Origin: Niallia nealsonii
GTDB lineage: Bacteria; Bacillota; Bacilli; Bacillales; Cytobacillaceae
Direction of reading: 5' to 3'
NCBI RefSeq assembly: GCF_002835805.1
Contig: NZ_PISE01000003.1
Coordinates: forward strand, 186,001-250,000
Length of the DNA stretch: 64,000 bases
Shown: piece by piece, positions 28,970-38,903 of the stretch
Numbering within the stretch: position 1 is the first letter of the stretch
Layout: each line of letters begins with the position of its first letter
Position numbers and translations under genes: made by a program
Notes under the pieces: generated by a model
The model's database searches: none
What the model was told of the DNA's origin: nothing
What the model saw: the letters and a program-made list of their open reading frames with translations, nothing else

Positions 28970-30184
28970 TTGTTTACCGCCAAGCTAGAAAGTGGACAGA
29001 TAATTAATTTATGGAAGACAAAAAGGGGAAATCTCAAAAAAATGCGTCAAAATGTTTCCTTTTACTGTCCTGAATGCAATGGAAAAGTGATTTTGAAAAT
29101 GGGGGAGAAAAAAATCATGCATTTTGCACATGAAAGAGAAAGGGGGTGTCAGGCAAATGCGGAAGCTGAGTCAAGTTATCATCTAGAGGGAAAACTACAG
29201 TTATATTATTATCTTAAAAGGATGGGACTGAATCCAGAATTAGAGCCATATTTTTCTTTTATTAAACAACGAGGAGATATAGGAGTTGTAATCAATAATC
29301 AGTACTATGTGATAGAATATCAATGTTCTCCCATTAATACAGACTTATTAAGGAAACGGACATCTGGTTATTTAAGTAGACAGATTGTGCCTATTTGGAT
29401 TCTTGGATTTAAAAATATGAAAAAAGTAACAAGAGGTATGCTTCGTTTATCCACATTTTCATCTCAATTCATCGTAAATTATCATGAGCAGTATATTCTT
29501 CCATCTTATTGCTCCATCCAACAAAAATTCTACTTTTACCATTCTTTTTTTCCTTTAACAGTTAATCAAACTTATTGCATATGCACAACAAAATCATTAA
29601 AAGAGTTAACTGATTTTCCTTCTATTCAAAAATATAATCCCATGCTTCCATTGGATCAATGGAAGCATGGGATTAGAAAACAGAAAATGTATCATATCCA
29701 TTATCAAACAAATATAAATAACCAGTTTTTAAAAGAAATATATCTCCATAAACTCCATCCACATTTTTTGCCTCCATATATAGGCATTCCTCTACCATCT
29801 ACTATCCTATTTGAGACACCTTCTTTATTTTGGCAAACATTTGTTATTATCGATAGTTTTTTAGGAGAAAATAAAGGGAAAATAATTTCCTTTCAAAAAA
29901 TATTGGATTATTTTTATCGACGAATAGACAATCAGCATATTAAATTAAGAAAACTTCTATTAGAAACGGATGAAAAGAGCTGGAAACATGCTGTTTTAGA
30001 CTACTTACAAACTCTTGTGAAAATAAATATAGTACAGGAAATTAAACCGAATTTTTTTTTATTTAAAGGAGAAATAAAAACAGACTTTCATTATCAGAAC
30101 CAGCATCTTTGGGAAGATGAATTTTATAAAAAATATGCTAAAGTCTTGTTAGCAAGGAAAATAAATGAAGGAGGAATAGGGTAA
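28970..30184 (+). CDS. coiA: CoiA, competence protein (DNA recombination during transformation)
   Basis: 404 residues, TTG start with AAGGAGTG 9 bases upstream. The N-terminal zinc finger is FYCPECNGKV...HFAH...C (C33, C36, H51, H54, C60), followed by the nuclease-like part with YVIEYQCSPI, a PD-(D/E)xK-type core. CoiA acts in processing incoming DNA in naturally competent Bacilli. Located between cls and pepF. The C-terminal half is rich in aromatic residues and less conserved. Confidence 0.92.
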   Translation: MFTAKLESGQIINLWKTKRGNLKKMRQNVSFYCPECNGKVILKMGEKKIMHFAHERERGCQANAEAESSYHLEGKLQLYYYLKRMGLNPELEPYFSFIKQRGDIGVVINNQYYVIEYQCSPINTDLLRKRTSGYLSRQIVPIWILGFKNMKKVTRGMLRLSTFSSQFIVNYHEQYILPSYCSIQQKFYFYHSFFPLTVNQTYCICTTKSLKELTDFPSIQKYNPMLPLDQWKHGIRKQKMYHIHYQTNINNQFLKEIYLHKLHPHFLPPYIGIPLPSTILFETPSLFWQTFVIIDSFLGENKGKIISFQKILDYFYRRIDNQHIKLRKLLLETDEKSWKHAVLDYLQTLVKINIVQEIKPNFFLFKGEIKTDFHYQNQHLWEDEFYKKYAKVLLARKINEGGIG

Positions 30185-30313
30185 ATTAAATATGCATAAA
30201 GAGATGGCTTTTAGAAAAATGGCTGCTAAAGCAGGAAATCCGGTAAAAAGGTAGAATTATTGAAGAATAGTATAGAGTTTCGCTATGCGAAATTTAGGAC
30301 TGGGGGACTAAAA

Positions 30314-32131
30314 ATGACAAAAGAGTCAAATGTAAAAAAATTGCCGCTTCGAAAGGAAGTTCCAGCAGAGGATACATGGAAGCTAGAAGATATATATGCA
30401 ACAGATGAAGAATGGGAAAAAGAATTTAAAGAAGTACAACAGATTTCAGAACATGCGGCCGAATATCAAGGGAAATTAGCAGAAGGAGCAGATACATTGT
30501 ATAATGCCCTTGACTTTCAAGATAAGCTGTTAAGCCGTTTAGGCAAGCTATATACATATGCCCATATGCGCTATGATCAAGACACGACAAATAGCTTCTA
30601 TCAAGGATTTGATGGAAGAATTAAAAATCTTTATGCTCAAGCTGCCAGCTCACTCAGCTTTATTGTGCCAGAAATTTTATTAATTGAAGAAGCAACAATT
30701 AAAAGCTTTTTAGAAGAAAAGGAAGAATTAAAGTTATATGAAAAAGCGTTAGAAGAAATTAACCTGCAGCGTCCACATGTTCTTTCAGCAGAGCAGGAGG
30801 CCTTGCTTGCACAAGCTTCAGAAGTATTGGATGCATCCAGCAATACATTTGGCATGTTAAATAACGCAGATTTAGAATTTCCGAGCATAAAAGATGAAAA
30901 CGGAGAAGAAGTAGAAGTGACACATGGCAGATACTCTCGTTTTCTTGAAAGTGAAGATCAAAGAGTGCGCCATGATGCATTCATGGCAGTGTATGAAACA
31001 TATGGAAAATTCAAAAATACATTTTCCTCTACATTAAGTGGAACAGTGAAAAATCATACATTTAATGCAAAAGTACGCAATTATAAATCAGCACGTCATG
31101 CCGCGCTTTCTGCAAATAATATTCCAGAGCAAGTTTATGAAAATTTAGTGGAAACAATTAATGAATATCTCCCTCTGCTGCATCGTTACATTAAGCTTCG
31201 CAAAAAAGTGTTGGGTGTAGAAGAATTGCATATGTATGATCTTTATACACCGCTAGTGAAAGATGTGAAAATGGAAGTCAGCTATGAAGAAGCAAAGGAT
31301 TATATGATAAAAGGGCTAGCGCCACTCGGAGAAGAATATGCATCTATTCTAAAAGAAGGATTTGAGAATAGATGGGTAGATGTGCACGAAAATAAAGGAA
31401 AAAGAAGTGGTGCATACTCTTCTGGTGCATATGGAACAAATCCTTATATATTAATGAATTGGCAGGATAATGTAAATAATCTATTTACACTTGCGCATGA
31501 ATTCGGCCATTCGGTTCATAGTTATTATACACGCAAATTTCAGCCATATCCTTATGGGAATTATTCCATTTTTGTCGCAGAAGTTGCATCTACATGTAAT
31601 GAGGCTCTATTAAATGACTATCTGTTAAAAACAATTACAGATGAGAAAAAGCGATTATATTTGTTGAACCATTATTTGGAAGGGTTTAGAGCAACAGTAT
31701 TCCGTCAAACTATGTTTGCTGAGTTTGAACATTTAATTCATGTGAAAGCGCAGAATAACGAAGCTTTGACCGCAGAATTGTTTACGCAAGAATACTATGA
31801 TTTGAACAAAAAATACTTTGGTGAAGAAAATATTACGATTGATGAGGAAATTGGCTTAGAATGGTCAAGAATTCCTCATTTCTACTACGATTATTATGTT
31901 TATCAATACGCGACAGGATATAGTGCTGCAACCGCATTAAGCAAACAAATATTAGAGGAAGGACAGCCGGCAGTTGACCGCTATATTGACTTTTTAAAAG
32001 CCGGCAGTTCCGATTATCCAATTGAAGTGCTTAAAAAAGCAGGCGTAGACATGACAAGCAAAATGCCGATCATTAATGCATGTAAGGTATTTGAAGAAAA
32101 ACTTAATGAAATGGAAAGTTTATTATCTTAA
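30314..32131 (+). CDS. pepF: Oligoendopeptidase F (M3 family)
   Basis: 605 residues. Zinc-binding HEFGH at about residues 395-399 (LFTLAHEFGHSVHS), with the downstream Glu in FVAEVASTCNEALL. Cytoplasmic peptidase of short peptides; in Bacillus it also influences sporulation peptide signalling. GGGGG lies 8-9 bases before ATG 30314, so the upstream in-frame TTG at 30260 is not used. Two hairpins follow. Confidence 0.95.
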   Translation: MTKESNVKKLPLRKEVPAEDTWKLEDIYATDEEWEKEFKEVQQISEHAAEYQGKLAEGADTLYNALDFQDKLLSRLGKLYTYAHMRYDQDTTNSFYQGFDGRIKNLYAQAASSLSFIVPEILLIEEATIKSFLEEKEELKLYEKALEEINLQRPHVLSAEQEALLAQASEVLDASSNTFGMLNNADLEFPSIKDENGEEVEVTHGRYSRFLESEDQRVRHDAFMAVYETYGKFKNTFSSTLSGTVKNHTFNAKVRNYKSARHAALSANNIPEQVYENLVETINEYLPLLHRYIKLRKKVLGVEELHMYDLYTPLVKDVKMEVSYEEAKDYMIKGLAPLGEEYASILKEGFENRWVDVHENKGKRSGAYSSGAYGTNPYILMNWQDNVNNLFTLAHEFGHSVHSYYTRKFQPYPYGNYSIFVAEVASTCNEALLNDYLLKTITDEKKRLYLLNHYLEGFRATVFRQTMFAEFEHLIHVKAQNNEALTAELFTQEYYDLNKKYFGEENITIDEEIGLEWSRIPHFYYDYYVYQYATGYSAATALSKQILEEGQPAVDRYIDFLKAGSSDYPIEVLKKAGVDMTSKMPIINACKVFEEKLNEMESLLS

Positions 32132-32156
32132 ATAAAAGCTTAAGATAAGGGAACTG

Positions 32157-32187
32157 AACAACCAGTGAAGAGAACTGGTTGTTTAGT
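32157..32187 (+). terminator. Terminator of pepF
   Basis: AACAACCAGT / ACTGGTTGTT, 10-bp perfect stem with a 7-base loop, then TTAGTT. Confidence 0.82.
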
Positions 32188-32207
32188 TAAACTTTAAAAA
32201 ATATAAG

Positions 32208-32262
32208 GCTATAAAACAAAAGGCATGCGAAGAAAATTTTCGTATGCTTTTTGTTTTATAGC
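32208..32262 (+). terminator. Long second hairpin downstream of pepF
   Basis: A 24-bp stem from GCTATAAAACAAAAGG to its complement; the two non-Watson-Crick positions are G-U pairs. The loop is GAAAATT or similar. The 3' arm is T-rich, so it may act as a terminator. It abuts repeat copy B. Confidence 0.7.
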
Positions 32263-32450
32263 GCAGTAACGGACTTATTGACTGCTACCTCGAGATTAGG
32301 ATCTAAGTGGGGAGAACTTGTTGAGTAAAAGCCTAATAGAAAAGGATACAGAATATAGAATATAGTTGTGGCAGCCTATAATCTACCTTGTTTCGAGAAA
32401 CAACCAGTGGGAGGCGAGAACCCCCCCACTGATTGCTAGTTCCACTTTAT
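32262..32450. repeat. Structured dispersed repeat, copy B
   Basis: Related to copy A: it starts GCAGTAACGGAC, contains AGTAAAAGCCTAAT, and ends AACCAGTGGGAGG...CCCCCCCACTGATTG, then TTCCACTTTAT. The interior is longer and more diverged than copy A. It lies directly upstream of the RoxS promoter region. Confidence 0.7.
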
Positions 32451-32481
32451 TTGCAAATATTCACTTTAATATTTGTCTATT

Positions 32482-32554
32482 TTGTGAACAGAAGCACAAG
32501 TTATTGAAAACGCTAAATTACTATGATACTATTGTGTTGTGAAGTTAATCACAA
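32482..32554 (+). promoter_or_regulatory. RoxS promoter flanked by two Rex/ResD-like boxes
   Basis: TTGAAA (32504-32509), a 17-bp spacer and TACTAT (32527-32532). TTGTGAAGTTAATCACAA (32537-32554) differs from the Rex consensus TTGTGAANNNNTTCACAA at one defined base and covers the start point. TTGTGAACAGAAGCACAA (32482-32499) is a second, weaker copy just before the -35, where a ResD-type activator site is also plausible. Confidence 0.78.
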
Positions 32555-32660
32555 ACAAACTTATACCCCTTTGTTTGACCGTGAAAAATTTCTCCCATCC
32601 CCTTTGTTCGTAATAAAAATAAAAAAAGGCCTTGCGCTGTGACGTCAAGCCCTTTTTTTA
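32539..32660 (+). ncRNA. roxS: RoxS/RsaE small regulatory RNA
   Basis: A transcript of about 120 bases with the family's C-rich antisense motifs ACCCCTTTGTTTGACCG and CTCCCATCCCCTTTGTT, which pair with ribosome sites of central-metabolism mRNAs. It ends in a terminator stem (AAAAAAGG-CTTG / CAAG-CCTTTTTT, 32622-32659). Its place beside yjbH is the same as in B. subtilis, where Rex represses and ResD activates it. Recognised from the conserved core of S. aureus RsaE and B. subtilis RoxS. Confidence 0.92.
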
Positions 32661-32745
32661 TTGTTCCCCTTTTTGATACATTAACGAATAGTAAAAATAA
32701 AACATACGGTTAGGGAAGGATAAGCGTTTTTTCTTATCCTTTTTG

Positions 32746-33621
32746 CTAATCTATATATTTCCAAAACATACCGTACTTAGCAGGGATCTGTTCTACTAGT
32801 TGTTTTAATTGTAATTTTTTCATTTCTCTTTCTATTTCTTGAATAGATTTGTTATATACTACGGAAAGTTCCTTTGAAGCAACTAGTTTAAAGCATTTTA
32901 AAAAGGCTTCTAGCGATGGCGGTTCTGCTTTTTCCGGGATCACTTGCAGCATTTCCTCTATGATTTGAACATATATCTCATATGAATAATAGCCTGTTAT
33001 TTTAATTCCTTCTTCTTCAATGTTTTCATTAAAAAATACAAGTGTTGGACTTTCTGATACTTCCATTTCTGATGTAATTCTTAAATCACACTGAAATGCT
33101 TTGGAGGCAGTTTCAGAATGAATATCTGCGACAAACTCGATTACATCAAGACCAACATCTTTAGCACATTCTTTTAGCACTTCAAATGTTGCTACATTTT
33201 GTTTTTCAAGAAAAAGCATTTCTTGAAGCTTTCTTAAAAAACGCAAACCTGATTTTCTCCCTTGGAGTTCTGCAGCTTTGAGTGCAATAGAAGCTAAATA
33301 AGGGGAGACAATTGGATTCTCAAACCAAACAGAACCGTCACAGGACATGCCAGTTCTGCTAGCTGTCTTTTCCCATAATTCTGCAATCGTGCTGTAATTG
33401 TCCTTTTTACATGCATTAAGTGCAGACAGTCTTCCGCTTACAACATGTTTTAAGGAAAAATATTGGCCATATTCAATTTGCAGTTTTTTTATAATAGGTT
33501 CAAGGGCCCAACATTCAGGGCATAGCGGATCAATAAATAAATATATTTCAAGTGGTTTGCTGTCCTGGCAACTGTCATAAGCTGTGTTCGGGTTGGATGT
33601 AAATAATTCTTTTTCTATCAC
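32746..33621 (-). CDS. yjbH: YjbH (SpxH), ClpXP adaptor for Spx degradation
   Basis: 291 residues, DsbA-like thioredoxin fold with [12 protein letters not shown] (C34-C37). YjbH binds Spx and presents it to ClpXP; stress causes it to aggregate, which stabilises Spx. GTG start: the stop TAG of yjbI shares its G with this start (TAGTG), so the two are translationally coupled. Somewhat longer than the B. subtilis protein. Confidence 0.93.
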   Translation of the reverse strand: MIEKELFTSNPNTAYDSCQDSKPLEIYLFIDPLCPECWALEPIIKKLQIEYGQYFSLKHVVSGRLSALNACKKDNYSTIAELWEKTASRTGMSCDGSVWFENPIVSPYLASIALKAAELQGRKSGLRFLRKLQEMLFLEKQNVATFEVLKECAKDVGLDVIEFVADIHSETASKAFQCDLRITSEMEVSESPTLVFFNENIEEEGIKITGYYSYEIYVQIIEEMLQVIPEKAEPPSLEAFLKCFKLVASKELSVVYNKSIQEIEREMKKLQLKQLVEQIPAKYGMFWKYID

Positions 33622-34025
33622 TAGTTATCACCTTTTTTATTTTCATTTTCCACCGAATTAATCATGTGCTTTGCTGTTAACGCAAGTCTTGAAAATAATC
33701 CTTCGCGGATAGATGCATCCAGCTCTATTTCATTCATTGCATCATACATACAGGATAACCAGGCATTTGCTCGTTTTTCTGTGATAGGAAAAGGCAAATG
33801 TCTAGCACGCAGCATAGGGTGTCCATGCTCTTTTGTATAAAGAGAGGGCCCTCCTAAATATTGAGTAAGAAATTGCTTTTGTTTACGGGCAGTTTCTGTG
33901 AGATCTTTAGGAAAGATAGGAGCCAGATCAGGATGGCTTGCTACACGTTTATAAAAAGCATCTACGAGTTTACTTAATGTGTGTTCACCAATCATTTCAT
34001 AAGGTGTGGGCATTTTTTCAACCAT
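33621..34025 (-). CDS. yjbI: YjbI, truncated haemoglobin (group II)
   Basis: 134 residues with the group II truncated globin sequence [26 protein letters not shown], which holds the proximal His, and the N-terminal [28 protein letters not shown] is 9 bases before ATG 34025; a TTG just upstream (34028) is less well spaced. In B. subtilis yjbI and yjbH form one operon, suggesting an oxygen- or nitric-oxide-related role beside Spx control. Confidence 0.94.
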   Translation of the reverse strand: MVEKMPTPYEMIGEHTLSKLVDAFYKRVASHPDLAPIFPKDLTETARKQKQFLTQYLGGPSLYTKEHGHPMLRARHLPFPITEKRANAWLSCMYDAMNEIELDASIREGLFSRLALTAKHMINSVENENKKGDN

Positions 34026-34342
34026 CAAAAAAAACTCCTTTATTCATACAAGTAGTTACTATTAATACGGATATTACGACGAATAGAATAACAGTTAGTT
34101 ATTGTTGTATATTTTATATTTTAGCAATCGTGGTTTCTTTGTACAAATAAATAGCTTGTGGAGAATAGAACAAGTTTCAAAATGAAGTCATTATCTATCT
34201 AAATATCTATCTTGATTTTTAGTTTTAAGCGGTGTATGAAACAAAATGCAGTCCCAAACCCCACCTGCTACAATTTATAAATTCCCATAGCAGAAGGAGA
34301 ATTGGAATATAAAAATTTATCAGTATTCTAAATGATTAGAGA
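34026..34342. other. yjbI-yjbJ intergenic region
   Basis: 317 bases without a credible ORF. It must hold the yjbI-yjbH promoter (minus strand) and the end of no other transcript. No convincing sigma-A boxes or hairpin terminators were found by eye. Confidence 0.4.
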
Positions 34343-34978
34343 TTATGCAAAGTAATGATTTGTCACTTTTTCAACATAGTTTTGTGTTTCTTTAAATGGA
34401 GGAATTCCGCCATATTTGTCAACATTCCCCGGGCCGGCATTATACGCTGCCAACGCCATTTTGACATTACCATTATATTTATCCAGCATTTGGCTTAGAT
34501 ACTTTGTTCCTCCCATAATATTATCTTCTGGATTAAAGGCGTTCGTTATACCTAAGGATTTAGCAGTACTAGGCATAAGCTGCATTAATCCTGAAGCCCC
34601 AGCGTAGCTGGTAGCATTCGGATTGAAGTTTGATTCTACTTTAATAACAGATTCGATCAGCTTTTCTGGCACATTATATTTAGCAGCTGCCTCTTGAATA
34701 ATTTCTTGATAGTCTGAATTTGCACTGGATGAATCTGTTAATTTTGTTAGACTCTTTGGCAGCAATGCCAAACTATTTACATTTGTGTTTGATAAAACAG
34801 CGGAACCAAGCGTGTTTTCTAGGATATTGTTTTCCTGCATCGATGTATCTGTTGTCATGTTTCCAAGCAATTCCTGAAATAGAGAGGTGTTTGTGCTATT
34901 TGTACTGTTAGTATTGCCTAATGAAAAATTTTGCATCGTTTGTAGTTCCAATAAGGCTTTTAATTGATCAATTTTCAT
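34343..34978 (-). CDS. yjbJ: Lytic transglycosylase YjbJ (SLT domain)
   Basis: 211 residues. The C-terminal half is a transglycosylase SLT domain: VIKVESNFNPNATSYAGASG with the catalytic Glu, GLMQLMPSTAKSLGI and AYNAGPGNVDKYGG. The N-terminal third is Asn/Thr/Ser-rich and of low complexity, without a signal peptide, as in CwlQ-like proteins. GGAGG is 6 bases before ATG 34978. It cleaves peptidoglycan glycan strands. Confidence 0.92.
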   Translation of the reverse strand: MKIDQLKALLELQTMQNFSLGNTNSTNSTNTSLFQELLGNMTTDTSMQENNILENTLGSAVLSNTNVNSLALLPKSLTKLTDSSSANSDYQEIIQEAAAKYNVPEKLIESVIKVESNFNPNATSYAGASGLMQLMPSTAKSLGITNAFNPEDNIMGGTKYLSQMLDKYNGNVKMALAAYNAGPGNVDKYGGIPPFKETQNYVEKVTNHYFA

Positions 34979-35023
34979 GAACATCCTCCAAATTATTTAA
35001 CGAAGATATGTTTACAGCAGCTA

Positions 35024-35608
35024 TTAGTTTTGCTGTTCGTATTTTTTATCATAAAAGCGCTGAACTTTATTTTTTGTTTGGCGCTTTGGAATTTGAAATT
35101 TTTGTAGAATTTGCTCGAAATTCGTTTGGCCTTTTTGTCGATTAGTCACTTCATATTCTAACTCAAAATCTTCTTCATTTAAATAAAAACTATGATCTAA
35201 AACAAGTAAACCATTTCCAATTTTTTTTTCAGCTCGAACAGTAGTCAAGGAACCAAAATATTGAATATTGTCTGGTGGAATATCCATTTGTACTAATAAA
35301 TTTATTATTTGCTCCTCTTTAATCACACCTGTTTTAAAAATATCATCACTTTCTTGTTCCGTAAGTGTTTTATTTGTTTCTAGCAGACCTTCTTTATGTG
35401 GCTGTTTTAGAGTTAATTCGTAAAAGTCTTGTTTTTTTCGAATTCTTAGTGCTGCTTTATTTTTTTTTAAGAGAAAATCACTTGTGTCAAAATAATGATT
35501 TTCTTGTTTAAATAAATCCTCATCTTTTATGCCAAAATGGCCTTTTAATTGTAAATATTCTTTTTTTGTCAATAAATTTTTAAATTCAATTTCGATATTT
35601 TGCGACAT
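35024..35608 (-). CDS. yjbK: YjbK, CYTH-domain phosphatase-like protein
   Basis: 194 residues starting MSQNIEIEFKNLL, which carries the CYTH signature ExExK. Downstream acidic/basic pairs (ALRIRKKQDFYELTLKQP; LELDY-like DFELEYEVTNR) fit the triphosphate tunnel fold. AAAGGAT lies 9 bases before ATG 35608; an upstream in-frame start is not needed. Family members hydrolyse inorganic triphosphate or nucleotides. Located next to yjbL-yjbM as in B. subtilis. Confidence 0.9.
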   Translation of the reverse strand: MSQNIEIEFKNLLTKKEYLQLKGHFGIKDEDLFKQENHYFDTSDFLLKKNKAALRIRKKQDFYELTLKQPHKEGLLETNKTLTEQESDDIFKTGVIKEEQIINLLVQMDIPPDNIQYFGSLTTVRAEKKIGNGLLVLDHSFYLNEEDFELEYEVTNRQKGQTNFEQILQKFQIPKRQTKNKVQRFYDKKYEQQN

Positions 35609-35765
35609 ATTTTCAAAATCCTTTCTTGTATGAATGAACAATTTTATTTGAATCGTTTAAGGATAAGCTTTTTTCCTTTATTATCGCGTTGTTTCTAGTT
35701 AACTTCAATGTTTAGGAGAAATTAAATGGATGTGGTAAAATAGTGCGTAGTATGGAGGGTGAAAA

Positions 35766-36140
35766 ATGAATAAAAAATTACAAATTATAAAAGCAGAATT
35801 AATGGAAAAGGAACTAATTTTAAGTGTGGATCAGTCGATTCCATTTGATCATATAAAAGCAGCGGGACAAATGTTAGTAGATTCTGATGATATAAGTTTT
35901 ATCTATTTATTAGAAACAGATGATCAGTATGTTTATTTGGTGATTGCAAAAGAATATTGGAGCGAAATAAAAGAAAGCAAAGAGTTAGGGGTTCCTGTTT
36001 ATATAAGCAATGGCAGCGAAAAAATAGCCTTAGAGCAATTTTTAGAAGAATTAGATTACCTAATTCAGAATATAGAAGGAAATGGGAATTATGGAGAAGA
36101 AATGGAGAAGGCTGTAGAAGCGGCATTTATACAAAAATAA
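35766..36140 (+). CDS. yjbL: YjbL, conserved protein of unknown function
   Basis: 124 residues, acidic. No recognised catalytic motif; a possible alpha/beta domain (ELILSVDQSIPFDHIKAAGQMLV...YIYLLETDDQYVYLVI). GGAGGGTG precedes the ATG. Named by synteny upstream of the alarmone synthetase yjbM. Confidence 0.82.
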   Translation: MNKKLQIIKAELMEKELILSVDQSIPFDHIKAAGQMLVDSDDISFIYLLETDDQYVYLVIAKEYWSEIKESKELGVPVYISNGSEKIALEQFLEELDYLIQNIEGNGNYGEEMEKAVEAAFIQK

Positions 36141-36229
36141 CGCATATTCATGAATTTAAGAATAATTTTGTGACAAAAACGCAATAAACATCGATCTAGG
36201 GGAGCCTATGAAAATGGGGTGTTGTACAT

Positions 36230-36859
36230 ATGAAGAATTGGGAGCAGTTTTTGGCCCCTTACAAACAAGCGGTTGATGAGCTGAAAGTAAAATTAAAAGG
36301 AATGCGCAGCCAGTTTAATCAGGAAGACGAGCATTCCCCCATTGAGTTTGTGACAGGGCGAGTAAAACCCATTGCAAGTATCTTGGATAAAGCGAATGTA
36401 AAGGGGATTCCCTTAGATAAGTTAGAAACAGAGATGCAAGATATCGCAGGACTGCGTATGATGTGTCCATTTGTTGACGATATTATAAGAGTAGTAGAAC
36501 TATTAAGAAAAAGAAATGACTTTGAAATAGTAGAAGAAAGAGATTATATTTTACATAAAAAGAAAAGTGGATACCGATCTTATCATGTTGTCATTACATA
36601 TCCTGTACAAACGATAAAGGGAGAAAAAAGAATTTTAATGGAAATACAGATTCGCACACTTGCAATGAATTTTTGGGCAACAATTGAACACTCCCTTAAT
36701 TACAAATATAAAGGACAATTTCCAAAGGATATTCAAATGAGATTGCAAAGTGCAGCAGAAGCAGCATTTCGATTAGATGAAGAAATGTCTACCATTCGCG
36801 GAGAAATTCAAGAAGCTCAGGCGATTTTTAATAGAAAAAAAGAAACAAAAAACAACTGA
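36230..36859 (+). CDS. relQ: Small alarmone synthetase YjbM/RelQ (SasB)
   Basis: 209 residues, a single (p)ppGpp synthetase domain without hydrolase or regulatory domains. Visible motifs: DIAGLRMMCPFVDDI, HKKKSGYRSYHVVI, EIQIRTLAMNFWATIEHSLNYKY. Transfers pyrophosphate from ATP to GDP/GTP. Length equals the B. subtilis protein (211). GGGGTG precedes the ATG. A 226-base gap then leads to nadK. Confidence 0.95.
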   Translation: MKNWEQFLAPYKQAVDELKVKLKGMRSQFNQEDEHSPIEFVTGRVKPIASILDKANVKGIPLDKLETEMQDIAGLRMMCPFVDDIIRVVELLRKRNDFEIVEERDYILHKKKSGYRSYHVVITYPVQTIKGEKRILMEIQIRTLAMNFWATIEHSLNYKYKGQFPKDIQMRLQSAAEAAFRLDEEMSTIRGEIQEAQAIFNRKKETKNN

Positions 36860-37084
36860 TTGTAAGGTAAACAGTGATTGGATAACGATGATTAACAGCT
36901 TTTGTTGAGACTGTTAATTGTGTATAGCAAATAATCGTATAATCGTGGAAAACTGTATTGTTCTTATTATACGGGCTTTTATGAGCAAGATTTTTTCCCC
37001 TAGAACTTCTCCTAATTTATTTAGGTAGAAAGTCTGGCTGCCCGTTGTATAGGAATAAAATGTTAAAAGAGGAGCTATAATACA

Positions 37085-37879
37085 ATGAAATTTGCCGTAA
37101 CCTCAAAAGGGGATTCAAAATCAGATAAATTAGTGGATGTTATCAAAACATATTTGCTTGATTTTGAACTAGAATATGATGAGGAAGAGCCAGACATTGT
37201 GATATCTGTTGGTGGTGATGGAACCCTTTTATATGCATTCCACCGATACAGCAGCCGTTTGGATAAAACGGCTTTTGTAGGCATGCATACTGGCCATTTA
37301 GGGTTTTATGCGGATTGGACGCCAGATGCATTGGAAAAATTAGTGATTGCTGTAGCGAAAACTTCCTATAAGCCGGTGGAATATCCACTTTTAGAGGTAG
37401 TTGTTCATTATCAGGGAGAAGAAAAGGCAACTAGATATTTGGCATTAAATGAATCGACTGTTAAAAGTATAGAGGGAACCTTTGTTATGGATGTAGAAAT
37501 AAAAGGAGAGCATTTTGAAAGATTTAGAGGAGATGGTTTATGCATTTCTACGCCATCTGGCAGTACTGCTTATAATAAAGCATTGGGTGGTGCAATTGTT
37601 CATCCATCCCTTGAAGCCATTCAATTAGCAGAAATGGCATCTATTAATAATCGAGTTTTTCGAACGGTAGGATCGCCATTAATATTGCCTGCACATCATA
37701 CATGTGTGCTCAAACCAGTAAATGGGCAAAAATTTCAAATTTCTGTAGATCATCTAACACTTTTGCATAAAGAAGTCAAATCAATACAATATCGTGTGGC
37801 AGATGAAAAGATTCGATTTGCTAGATACAGATCTTTTCCTTTTTGGAAAAGAGTACATGATTCATTTATTTCAGAGTAA
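37085..37879 (+). CDS. nadK: NAD kinase
   Basis: 264 residues. GGDGT at residues 43-47 ([15 protein letters not shown]) is the ATP/NAD kinase signature, and NESTVKS and [20 protein letters not shown] follow. Makes NADP from NAD. B. subtilis has two paralogues; this position corresponds to ppnKA (yjbN). AAAAGAGGAG precedes the ATG. yjbO follows after 19 bases. Confidence 0.96.
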   Translation: MKFAVTSKGDSKSDKLVDVIKTYLLDFELEYDEEEPDIVISVGGDGTLLYAFHRYSSRLDKTAFVGMHTGHLGFYADWTPDALEKLVIAVAKTSYKPVEYPLLEVVVHYQGEEKATRYLALNESTVKSIEGTFVMDVEIKGEHFERFRGDGLCISTPSGSTAYNKALGGAIVHPSLEAIQLAEMASINNRVFRTVGSPLILPAHHTCVLKPVNGQKFQISVDHLTLLHKEVKSIQYRVADEKIRFARYRSFPFWKRVHDSFISE

Positions 37880-37898
37880 TGGCAAAGGATGAACGAAA

Positions 37899-38780
37899 TT
37901 GTCAGTGTTTAAGCTAGAGTGGACAGTTGGAGAAAAGGAAAAAATGCTGCTGCGGGATTTTCTTAAAGAAAAAAATATATCGAAAGCAGCATTAACAGAT
38001 ATTAAGTTTAAAGGCGGAAAAATATTGGTGAATAGCAGGGAACAAAATGTTCGCTATTTGCTAAAAGAACATGATCATGTAACGATTTTTTTTCCTCCTG
38101 AAATAAAAAGCAGCGGACTGTTGGCAGAGAAGTTGCCTTTAAATATTTTATATGAAGATGATTATCTTTTAGTTATAAATAAAGAGTATGGCATGAGCAC
38201 AATCCCTTCAAGAGAGCATCCAAGAGGGAGTCTTGCCAATGGATTAGTTGGCTATTACAACAGTAAAAATCTTAATGTAACTACCCATATCGTGACAAGA
38301 TTGGACCGAGATACCTCTGGGATTGCCCTCATTGCCAAACATAGGCATATTCATCATTTGTTGAGCCAGCAGCAAAAGCTAAGAGCGATTAGCAGGCGTT
38401 ATCTTGCTTTTGCAGAAGGTCGATTTCAAGAGTTAAAGGGAACAATTGATAAACCGATAGGCCGTTCGGATGATAGTATTATTAAAAGAGAAGTAAAAAG
38501 TGACGGACAAACCGCTATTACACATTTTTCCGTACAAGAAGTCCATGATGATTTTTCAGTAGTGGAACTATTTTTAGAAACTGGCAGAACCCATCAAATC
38601 AGGGTTCATTTATCGAGCATGGGCCATCCTTTATTAGGAGACGATTTATATGGAGGGAAAAGAACGCTTATCAATAGGCAAGCACTTCATTGTGTTTCTC
38701 TTAAATTTATTCACCCTGTTACGGAGAGGGGCTGTTCTTTTTTTGCTCCCCTTCCTAAAGATATGGAGCGCCTATTGTAA
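37899..38780 (+). CDS. yjbO: YjbO, RluA/RluD-family RNA pseudouridine synthase
   Basis: 293 residues, TTG start with AAGGATGA about 7 bases upstream. An N-terminal S4-like segment (LLRDFLKEKNISKAALTDIKFKGGKILVNS) precedes the synthase domain with THIVTRLDRDTSGIALIAK, where the second D is catalytic, and TGRTHQIRVHLSSMGHPLLGD. RNA target not known. Forms an operon with nadK. Confidence 0.93.
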   Translation: MSVFKLEWTVGEKEKMLLRDFLKEKNISKAALTDIKFKGGKILVNSREQNVRYLLKEHDHVTIFFPPEIKSSGLLAEKLPLNILYEDDYLLVINKEYGMSTIPSREHPRGSLANGLVGYYNSKNLNVTTHIVTRLDRDTSGIALIAKHRHIHHLLSQQQKLRAISRRYLAFAEGRFQELKGTIDKPIGRSDDSIIKREVKSDGQTAITHFSVQEVHDDFSVVELFLETGRTHQIRVHLSSMGHPLLGDDLYGGKRTLINRQALHCVSLKFIHPVTERGCSFFAPLPKDMERLL

Positions 38781-38868
38781 GAGCAGGTCTTGTTTTTTTA
38801 TAAAGCAGTTCTAATTCAAACCAATCATCAGCCTGAAAGTGTGTATTCTTGACTTTGTTTACACTCTC

Positions 38869-38900
38869 ACGCTTGGGGGATAATTCCCAAGCGTTTTTTA
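38869..38900 (+). terminator. Terminator between yjbO and prpE
   Basis: ACGCTTGGG / CCCAAGCGT stem with a short loop, followed by TTTTTTA. It lies between convergent genes. Confidence 0.85.
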
Positions 38901-38903
38901 TCT

